Source of the DNA: an uncultured Oscillospiraceae bacterium
GTDB lineage: Bacteria > Bacillota_A > Clostridia > Oscillospirales > Oscillospiraceae
DNA length: 6,413 bases
NCBI GenBank assembly: GCA_934589325.1
Contig: CAKTNU010000111.1
Location: forward strand, 1-6,413
Reading direction: 5' to 3'
Below are positions 1 to 4,802 of the stretch, piece after piece (the first letter of the stretch is position 1; every line of letters starts with the position of its first letter). Under the pieces are notes generated by a model that was not told the DNA's origin, did not search any database, and saw only the letters and a list, made by a program, of their open reading frames with translations. The position numbers and the translations under genes are program-made.

Positions 1-36
1 ACCGAAAATACATGCCCCTACCAGTTTTCCGTCCAT
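1..36 (-). CDS. 5' end of a divergent gene, possibly a phosphofructokinase (partial)
   Basis: Reading leftward from an ATG at 36-34, the frame stays open to the window edge and encodes MDGKLVGACIFG. A purine-rich ribosome binding site precedes it on the minus strand: AAGGAA lies about 8 bases before the ATG, and GGAGG lies at 54-50. An extended -10 promoter is found further upstream (see 101-109). These three signals make a real gene start likely. Identity is uncertain. The hydrophobic first strand ending in a glycine resembles the N-terminus of ATP- or pyrophosphate-dependent 6-phosphofructokinases, where a GQSGGPT-type nucleotide loop would follow immediately, beyond the visible sequence. 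A glycolytic partner divergent from the aldolase gene would make biological sense. Only 12 codons are visible, so the product name is a guess and the gene call itself is moderately supported. Confidence 0.55.
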   Translation of the reverse strand, partial: MDGKLVGACIFG

Positions 37-97
37 CTTTACTTTCCTTCCTCCGTTAATCTTTAGAAATTTTTATTTGTTTTGTCAAATGTGCGAC

Positions 98-126
98 TTG
101 ATTATAGCATAGTTTAAGGATATAAT
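98..126 (+). promoter_or_regulatory. Sigma-A-type promoter of fba
   Basis: TTGATT at 98-103 and a perfect TATAAT at 121-126 are separated by 17 bases, the optimal spacing for the housekeeping sigma factor. Transcription should start near 133, leaving a leader of about 53 bases. No riboswitch-like structure was noticed in that leader. The near-consensus boxes suggest strong expression, as expected for a glycolytic gene. The -35 box shares bases with the -10 element of the divergent promoter. Confidence 0.75.
101..109 (-). promoter_or_regulatory. Extended -10 promoter of the leftward gene
   Basis: On the minus strand, 109-101 reads TGCTATAAT, a perfect extended -10 element (TGn plus TATAAT). 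No good -35 is found at 16-18 bases upstream, which is usual for extended -10 promoters. Transcription would start near 94, giving a leader of about 58 bases before the ATG at 36. The hexamer overlaps the -35 box of the fba promoter on the other strand. An alternative minus-strand promoter is TTGACA at 88-83 with a weaker TAAAGA 17 bases downstream. Confidence 0.5.
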
Positions 127-185
127 ATAGATGTAATTTTGTATAAAAAGCAAAATAATCACAAATACGGAAAGGGAGTTTTTCA

Positions 186-1121
186 ATGCCTCTTGTTACT
201 ACAAAAGAAATGTTTGAGAAGGCTTATAATGGTGGTTATGCTATCGGCGCATTCAATGTAAATAACATGGAAATAGTCCAAGGCATCACAGAGGCCGCAA
301 AGGATCTCAACGCACCTCTCATTCTGCAGGTTTCCAAGGGCGCACGCGCCTATGCAAACCATACTTATCTCATGAAGCTTGTTGAAGCTGCGGTTATTGA
401 GACCGGACTTCCCATAGCGCTGCATCTTGATCATGGCGACAGCTTTGAGCTGTGCAAGTCCTGCATTGACGGCGGCTTCACCTCCGTCATGATCGACGCC
501 TCCTCCAAGCCGTTTGAGGACAATATCGCCATCACTCGCCAGGTAGTTGAGTACGCGCATGATCACGGCGTTGTCGTCGAGGCCGAACTCGGCACTCTCG
601 CCGGCATAGAAGACGAGGTCAAGGTATCCGCTGAGGACAGCTCCTACACGCATCCCGAAGAGGTCGAAGAGTTCGTTACCCGCACCGGCTGCGACTCTCT
701 GGCTATCGCTATCGGCACCAGCCACGGCGCATATAAGTTCAAGCCCGGCACCAAGCCGCAGCTTCGCTTTGATGTTCTCGAAGAAGTCAGCAGGCGTCTG
801 CCCGGCTTCCCGATAGTCCTGCACGGCTCTTCTTCCGTGCCTCAGGAGTTTGTCGCAAAGATAAACCAGTACGGCGGCAATATGCCCGGCGCTATCGGCG
901 TTCCGGAGGACCAGCTCCGCAAGGCTGCTTCCATGTCCGTCTGCAAGATAAACATCGATTCCGACCTGCGTCTCGCCATGACCGCCAGCATCCGCGAGTA
1001 CTTTGCACTGCATCCGGCAGATTTTGACCCGCGTCAGTACCTCAAGCCCGCACGTCAGGCGATAAAGGAAATGGTCGCGCATAAGATAGTCGACGTTCTC
1101 GGCTGCGACGGCAAGGCTTGA
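186..1121 (+). CDS. fba: Class II fructose-1,6-bisphosphate aldolase
   Basis: This enzyme catalyses the reversible, zinc-dependent cleavage of fructose-1,6-bisphosphate to dihydroxyacetone phosphate and glyceraldehyde-3-phosphate in glycolysis and gluconeogenesis, in the cytoplasm. The 311-residue length is normal for the shorter class IIB aldolases. Visible motifs are GAFNVNN near residues 21-27, the catalytic aspartate and first zinc histidine in LDHGDS (D82, H83), the acidic AELG (E134), the zinc histidines in GTSHG (H180) and VLHGSS (H213), and the phosphate/substrate-binding KINIDSDLR near 254-262. All residues expected for activity are present. The ATG at 186 is chosen because GGGAG lies at 174-178, seven bases upstream, and the N-terminus MPLVTTKEMF is typical of the family. 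A strong promoter precedes it. No terminator follows, so it is probably co-transcribed with the next gene. Related tagatose-bisphosphate aldolases share these motifs, but fructose-bisphosphate is the more likely substrate. Confidence 0.95.
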   Translation: MPLVTTKEMFEKAYNGGYAIGAFNVNNMEIVQGITEAAKDLNAPLILQVSKGARAYANHTYLMKLVEAAVIETGLPIALHLDHGDSFELCKSCIDGGFTSVMIDASSKPFEDNIAITRQVVEYAHDHGVVVEAELGTLAGIEDEVKVSAEDSSYTHPEEVEEFVTRTGCDSLAIAIGTSHGAYKFKPGTKPQLRFDVLEEVSRRLPGFPIVLHGSSSVPQEFVAKINQYGGNMPGAIGVPEDQLRKAASMSVCKINIDSDLRLAMTASIREYFALHPADFDPRQYLKPARQAIKEMVAHKIVDVLGCDGKA

Positions 1122-1164
1122 GCCGCAGCGCATAAGAGACAAAAAATTCATCGGAGGTGGCACA

Positions 1165-2808
1165 ATGGGGTCAACACCTGAACATCTTAATAAAGCGGCA
1201 AGCAGCCCAGCAGGGGAGGCCAGCCCACTCGATACGGCCATAGTCATAAGACTTGTCGCGGCATCCATCATTTTTGCGTTTTCTCTCATCCTCAAGCTGC
1301 TTCCGAGTTTTGTATCTATCCTGCTGCTTATAGTGTCGTCAGCTGTTGCAGGCTACGACATTGTGCTTGATGCGGTCAACTCAGTTGAGAGAGGGGAGTA
1401 CTTCGCAACGCCGCTCATCATTGTCGCCGTTACAGTGCTTTCATTTGTGATCGGTTTCGGCGCAGAGGGCGCAGCGCTGATCATCCTCTATCAGATAGGC
1501 AATCTGCTCATCGCATATACCAAAGAGAAGACGAAGAAGTCCGCGCTTGAACTGCTGCAGTATCAGGACGGAGAGACCGCAGAACGCGTCGCCGCCGCTA
1601 TTGAGCAGGACGAAGCGCTGGAGCTCCCGCTGAAGGGTATGATGGAGCACAGCTCCGGAACGGTCTTGAAGTTCGCGATAGGCTTTGCAGTCGTCTATGC
1701 AATAGTGCTGCCTTTGTTCACAAACTTCACATTTGCAGTCTCAATACACCGGGCACTGATGATAATACTCATCTGCACACCCCTGTCTGTCGTTGCGGCA
1801 ATGCCTATAACGGCTCTGGTCGGCCTGTGCCACGGCGGTCAGTTCGGCGCAGTATTCAACAGTGCTGCCGCAATGGAAGCGGCTGCTGACACGACCACAG
1901 TGCTTTTCGACAAGGCAGGCATCTTCACCGCAGAGACTCCGAAGCTTGTCTCCGTGAAGTCCGACGTGCTGGATTCAAAGACATTCATGAATTTCGCCGC
2001 GCACGCCGTGTATTACTCCGAACAGCCTATTGCAAAAGCAATAGCCGCCGTGAACGACACGGACTACCGTCTTGATGTTATCAGCGATTTCATGGACATT
2101 CCCGGCTGCGGGGTCGATCTCAAGGTCGCCAACGCGCCTGTCGCGCTTGGAACTCGGGCGCTGTTCGTCAGCCGCGGAGTCGATGTGCCGTATGATGTGT
2201 CTGACGACAACGGTCTTGTCTATTATATGACTGTATCCGACAAATATGTCGGCAAGCTCATATTTTCTGACGATCTGAATCCTGACGCTCTTGATGTTGC
2301 CGACGGTATGAGAGCTGCCGGAGCTGCTAAATGCATCCTTTTGACAGATGACGGCAAGGATGAAGCGGAACAGCTGTCTGATAAGCTCGGCTTTGACGAG
2401 TTCATCAGCGAGTGCGACACTGCAAAGAAGCTTCGCATTATCAAGAATTTCAGTGAGGCCGAATCCCAGAAAACGATGTACGTTTATGCCGCAGGTATTG
2501 AGGCGCACAGCGCTGCTGAGACCGATATACGCGTCAGTCGGAAGGGCAAATATGCTGATGCTGTAATAGCGCCCGAATATGCTGCTAATCTGCCGCATGT
2601 GCTTTACACCTGCGGGCGCATGAGAGAAGTGGCAACGGAAAATGCAGTATTTGCGTTCGTCGTTAAAGCGATACTGATATTCCTCAGCATTAATGGCTTC
2701 TGCAATCTGTGGTTTGCAATGTTTATAGACATGGTCGCAGTTCTTGCTACGCTGCTGAACAGTATCCGCGTCACAACAAACTCGCTTATCAAGCCCTTTA
2801 ATAAATAA
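1165..2808 (+). CDS. Degenerate P1B-type P-type ATPase (probable membrane pseudoenzyme)
   Basis: This 547-residue protein has the layout of a heavy-metal P-type ATPase. After a polar tail (1-24) it has four membrane segments (about 25-44, 46-63, 82-98, 99-117), then two more (166-186, 195-220), a cytoplasmic HAD-like region (about 230-488) and two final segments (492-511, 513-534). LYQIGN near 108-113 and the closing WFAMFIDMVAVLATLLNSIR match the family. The actuator domain with TGES is missing: only about 45 residues join segments four and five. Other motifs are altered. CPC became CTP (204-206), DKTGT became DKAGI (249-253, aspartate kept), SEHP became SEQP (285-288), TGD became TDD (394-396), and GDGxND became AAGIEA (442-447). 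IPGxGV (312-317) is kept. The frame is intact, and GGAGG at 1153-1157 sits seven bases before the ATG, so it looks like a maintained gene rather than decay. The metal-transport cycle should be impossible, and its function is unknown. It follows fba by 43 bases in the same probable operon. Confidence 0.85.
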   Translation: MGSTPEHLNKAASSPAGEASPLDTAIVIRLVAASIIFAFSLILKLLPSFVSILLLIVSSAVAGYDIVLDAVNSVERGEYFATPLIIVAVTVLSFVIGFGAEGAALIILYQIGNLLIAYTKEKTKKSALELLQYQDGETAERVAAAIEQDEALELPLKGMMEHSSGTVLKFAIGFAVVYAIVLPLFTNFTFAVSIHRALMIILICTPLSVVAAMPITALVGLCHGGQFGAVFNSAAAMEAAADTTTVLFDKAGIFTAETPKLVSVKSDVLDSKTFMNFAAHAVYYSEQPIAKAIAAVNDTDYRLDVISDFMDIPGCGVDLKVANAPVALGTRALFVSRGVDVPYDVSDDNGLVYYMTVSDKYVGKLIFSDDLNPDALDVADGMRAAGAAKCILLTDDGKDEAEQLSDKLGFDEFISECDTAKKLRIIKNFSEAESQKTMYVYAAGIEAHSAAETDIRVSRKGKYADAVIAPEYAANLPHVLYTCGRMREVATENAVFAFVVKAILIFLSINGFCNLWFAMFIDMVAVLATLLNSIRVTTNSLIKPFNK

Positions 2809-2813
2809 AGCAC

Positions 2814-2842
2814 TTGACACTTGATAACTGAAATGATAGGAT
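2814..2842 (+). promoter_or_regulatory. Promoter of the Xer-like recombinase gene
   Basis: A perfect -35 box TTGACA at 2814-2819 is followed, after 17 bases, by TAGGAT at 2837-2842. TGA immediately before the -10 makes it an extended -10 type. It begins six bases after the stop codon of the ATPase-like gene, so the recombinase has its own promoter. Transcription should begin near 2849, giving a leader of about 95 bases that carries a hairpin and the dif-like palindrome. The -35 box lies in a short tandem repeat, CACTTGA twice at 2811-2824. Confidence 0.65.
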
Positions 2843-2844
2843 AA

Positions 2845-2876
2845 ACACATCGGGGAAGTAGCTTTTCCCGATGTGT
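2845..2876 (+). other. Hairpin at the 5' end of the recombinase leader
   Basis: Bases 2845-2854 (ACACATCGGG) and 2867-2876 pair perfectly. One G-U and two A-U pairs extend the stem to 13 bp with a six-base loop at 2858-2863. It sits at or just after the predicted transcription start, so a transcript would begin with this stem, possibly stabilising its 5' end. It could instead act as a weak terminator for readthrough from the fba operon, but the bases that follow (GATTCCCTTTCC) are not a proper T-run. Confidence 0.5.
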
Positions 2877-2889
2877 GATTCCCTTTCCA

Positions 2890-2917
2890 AGTTCGCATAA
2901 TATAAATTAAGCGAACT
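2890..2917. other. dif-like Xer recombination site (candidate)
   Basis: Two 11-base arms, AGTTCGCATAA (2890-2900) and TTAAGCGAACT (2907-2917), flank a six-base centre TATAAA (2901-2906). This is exactly the 11+6+11 organisation of a Xer recombination site. The left arm shares about 9 of 11 bases with the XerC arm of E. coli dif as I recall it. Over 28 bases the match to remembered E. coli and Bacillus dif sequences is about 20. The site lies inside a perfect 12-bp inverted repeat (2885-2896 with 2911-2922), more symmetric than a classical two-recombinase dif. It lies 26 bases before the start codon of a tyrosine recombinase. It could also be an operator or, in RNA, a hairpin near the ribosome binding site. 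Confidence 0.6.
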
Positions 2918-2943
2918 TGGAACTGTAATTTGGAGGACCTTTC

Positions 2944-3945
2944 TTGAATATAGACGAAATACACGATGCTCCTGATATCCTAATGGAATTTCTCGATTAT
3001 CACTCGACCGTGCGCGGCCACTCGGATCAGACCGTCACCGGTTATTATCTCGACCTGAAGATACTGTTCAGGTATCTGAAGCGCCGACGTCGGCTCGTTG
3101 CGCCGGATGTTCCATTCAACGAGATCGACATTACGGACATCGACATTGATTTCATAAGATCCATCAAAATTGAAGAGCTTTATCGCTACCAGTCTTTTTC
3201 TCCTGAAATGCTTGGTTCCACCCGTGCTTTGTCAGCGGCAAGCCGCTGCCGACGCACGTCATCGGTAAAGTCATTTTTCAATTATCTGGTTTCCAAACGT
3301 CACTTGCTTGACTCAAATATTTGTCAAGAACTTGACATGCCTAAGCGTCAAGCCTCACTGCCGCGATATTTGGAAGAATCAGAATGCGAGCGTCTGCTGG
3401 CTGTCTGCGATGGGCCGTTTGGCCTGCGTGACTACTGCATTTTGATGCTGTTCATGTCCTGCGGACTTCGTGTATCCGAGCTTGTATCACTCGATTTGGG
3501 CGATATATATGAAGATCATGTGCGTGTTTTGGGCAAAGGCAACAAAGAACGCATGATCTACTTCGCCGATGGATGCCGCGAAGCTCTTGACGACTATCTC
3601 TGCGTCCGTGATAACGGTAAGATACGCGACGAAGATAAAAACGCCCTGTTTATCAGCCGGGATAATCGACGCATCAGTGTGCGCGGGGTACAAAAAATGG
3701 TCGATAAAAAGCTGCTCGAGGCAGGTCTGGACAGCAGCCGCTATTCACCGCATAAGCTGCGGCACACCGCGGCAACGCTTATGCTGAAAAACGGTGTCGA
3801 CACCAGGGCCTTGCAGGAGGTTCTCGGGCACAGTAATTTGAATACGACACAGATATATACGCATCTTGACAATGCTGCTCTGCACGAGGCAGCACTTGCA
3901 AACCCAATAGGCCGCAAGACAAAAGCGGATATTGAGGACAAATGA
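2944..3945 (+). CDS. Xer-like tyrosine recombinase (XerC/XerD family)
   Basis: This is a site-specific recombinase of 333 residues that should cut and rejoin DNA through a tyrosine 3'-phosphate intermediate. The N-terminal SAM-like core-binding domain spans about 10-125 and the catalytic domain about 140-320. All six catalytic residues are visible: R176 in CGLRVSEL, K198 in LGKGNKER, H270 and R273 in SPHKLRHT, H296 in LGHSN, and Y305 in IYTH. It is about 30 residues longer than typical XerC or XerD; the extra length lies in the N-terminal domain (roughly 50-105). The start is TTG at 2944, supported by GGAGGA at 2932-2937 with six bases between; the next in-frame ATG (2983) has no such site. 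It has its own promoter and a dif-like palindrome in its leader, and ends at a strong terminator. Absence of phage genes and presence of the dif-like site favour chromosome dimer resolution over a phage integrase. The symbol is withheld because XerC, XerD and single-Xer types cannot be told apart here. Confidence 0.9.
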   Translation: MNIDEIHDAPDILMEFLDYHSTVRGHSDQTVTGYYLDLKILFRYLKRRRRLVAPDVPFNEIDITDIDIDFIRSIKIEELYRYQSFSPEMLGSTRALSAASRCRRTSSVKSFFNYLVSKRHLLDSNICQELDMPKRQASLPRYLEESECERLLAVCDGPFGLRDYCILMLFMSCGLRVSELVSLDLGDIYEDHVRVLGKGNKERMIYFADGCREALDDYLCVRDNGKIRDEDKNALFISRDNRRISVRGVQKMVDKKLLEAGLDSSRYSPHKLRHTAATLMLKNGVDTRALQEVLGHSNLNTTQIYTHLDNAALHEAALANPIGRKTKADIEDK

Positions 3946-3982
3946 AAACCGCCTGAAAGCGAATCGCTTTCAGGCGGTTTTC
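3944..3982. terminator. Bidirectional rho-independent terminator
   Basis: Bases 3944-3962 and 3964-3982 are perfect reverse complements (19 bp). In practice this gives a stem with GC-rich core CCGCCTGAAAGC and a small loop around GAATC at 3961-3965. The stem is bordered by AAAA on the left and TTTT on the right, so either strand's transcript ends in a U-run. It overlaps the stop codon of the recombinase gene and lies two bases beyond the stop of the leftward membrane-protein gene, so it serves both convergent transcripts. Confidence 0.93.
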
Positions 3983-3984
3983 AT

Positions 3985-4458
3985 TCAGCTTGGATACTTT
4001 GCTCTCATACTGAAATATCGCTCGAGATACGAATAATCAAGAGGACTTCTGGCATAAAACCCATTTGAACCGTCAGGCATATCAAGCTGGATGTGGATCA
4101 CAGTTTCATCCTTGCCCGGAGTAAACACGAGCCGGCTGTTTCCAAGCGAGATGATCAGCGAACGTTCTGTGTCCTGCATCTCCCCTGCTTTTATCGGAAT
4201 GAGATAGGGACTGGATATGAATTTGCTGAAATACAGCTCGTCCTGCTCTGTAAACGGCAGCACTTCCCCATCAAAGATCATCGTCTGGCTCGCGGCAGGC
4301 GTACTATTTATTGCATCGGCAATATCGTTCTTGAGATATTGCCATTGTGCGCGCATGACCATGAGATACCCAAAATATACGATGCCTATGACAAACAGCA
4401 GTGCTGCTGCGATCAGTGCAGCGTTCAGCAGCAATCCTCTTGTTTTCCGCACCTGCAT
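3985..4458 (-). CDS. Small single-pass membrane protein of unknown function
   Basis: The protein is 157 residues from the ATG at 4458. It has a short basic N-terminus (MQVRKTRG), one hydrophobic segment at about 8-35 and a soluble tail of about 120 residues, probably outside the cell by the positive-inside rule. The tail has alternating hydrophobic strands (for example SLIISLGNSRLVFTPG) and ends near YLERYFSMRAKYPS. No cysteines, lipobox, catalytic motif or repeat was seen, and I do not recognise the family. The ATG overlaps the stop of the upstream ArsC-like gene as TGATG, indicating translational coupling. A GTG directly before it at 4461 is an equally open alternative and would add one residue. 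It is the last gene of the RNase J operon and ends at the bidirectional terminator. Confidence 0.8.
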   Translation of the reverse strand: MQVRKTRGLLLNAALIAAALLFVIGIVYFGYLMVMRAQWQYLKNDIADAINSTPAASQTMIFDGEVLPFTEQDELYFSKFISSPYLIPIKAGEMQDTERSLIISLGNSRLVFTPGKDETVIHIQLDMPDGSNGFYARSPLDYSYLERYFSMRAKYPS

Positions 4459-4790
4459 CACTCCCAGTCTTTCCAGACTTCAGGGCAGTAGCCCACCGTG
4501 GCCTGCTTCCCGTTTCGTACTATCGGGGTCTTTATAAGATACGGCACATCATAGAGCTTGTCGAGCTTGGCATCCGCCGTTGCGAGATATTGATACAGCG
4601 GATAATCCTCATCTTCGGTATTGACCATCGCGTCAAGCCCAACGACATTTTTTACGGAGTTCAATTCTCCCCTGCTCATACCATATTTGATAACGTCGAT
4701 GAACTGGTATTTGATGCGGCGCTCTTTAAAATAGCGCTCAGCTTTTTTGGTGTCAAAGCATTTAGCCTTGCCAAATATCTGTATATTCAT
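4458..4790 (-). CDS. ArsC/Spx-family thioredoxin-fold protein
   Basis: The 110-residue length fits the ArsC/Spx/YffB family of thioredoxin-fold proteins. The N-terminal strand MNIQIFGKAKCFDTKKA carries the family cysteine at C11 in a C-x-x-T arrangement (C11, T14), so it lacks the CxxC redox switch of Spx. A likely cis-proline follows in TPIVRNGK (T88, P89, with R92), and a second cysteine lies near the end (C102 in GYCPEVW). Proteins like this are often labelled arsenate reductase, but no ars genes are nearby and substrate use cannot be judged from sequence. A thiol-dependent reductase or a regulatory role is equally possible. The ATG at 4790 lies 12 bases after the RNase J stop. The ribosome binding site is weak (AAAGA), suggesting translation partly follows from the upstream gene. 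Its stop overlaps the start of the next gene. Confidence 0.85.
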   Translation of the reverse strand: MNIQIFGKAKCFDTKKAERYFKERRIKYQFIDVIKYGMSRGELNSVKNVVGLDAMVNTEDEDYPLYQYLATADAKLDKLYDVPYLIKTPIVRNGKQATVGYCPEVWKDWE

Positions 4791-4802
4791 GAAATCTTTA
4801 TA

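Noticed and set aside
183..1295. A 370-codon open frame antisense to fba
   Set aside because: It mirrors the aldolase gene, which has full family motifs. The translation has low-complexity hydrophobic runs, no family resemblance and no ribosome binding site. It is an effect of codon use on the other strand.
2845..2876. Hairpin as the rho-independent terminator of the fba operon
   Set aside because: It lies after the recombinase promoter and is not followed by a real T-run, so a leader hairpin is the better reading. Some termination of readthrough remains possible.
1975..2964. A 329-codon open frame antisense to the ATPase-like gene and into the recombinase leader
   Set aside because: It runs through the recombinase promoter and palindrome, has no recognisable motif, and opposes a gene with clear membrane topology and homology.
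2944..3945. Phage or integrative-element integrase with attachment sites
   Set aside because: No excisionase, phage gene, tRNA target or flanking direct repeat is seen. The only site nearby has Xer 11+6+11 form.
4458..4790. True arsenate reductase within an arsenic resistance operon
   Set aside because: No arsR, arsB or acr3-like gene is present, and the gene is embedded in the RNase J operon. Only fold-level family assignment is justified.
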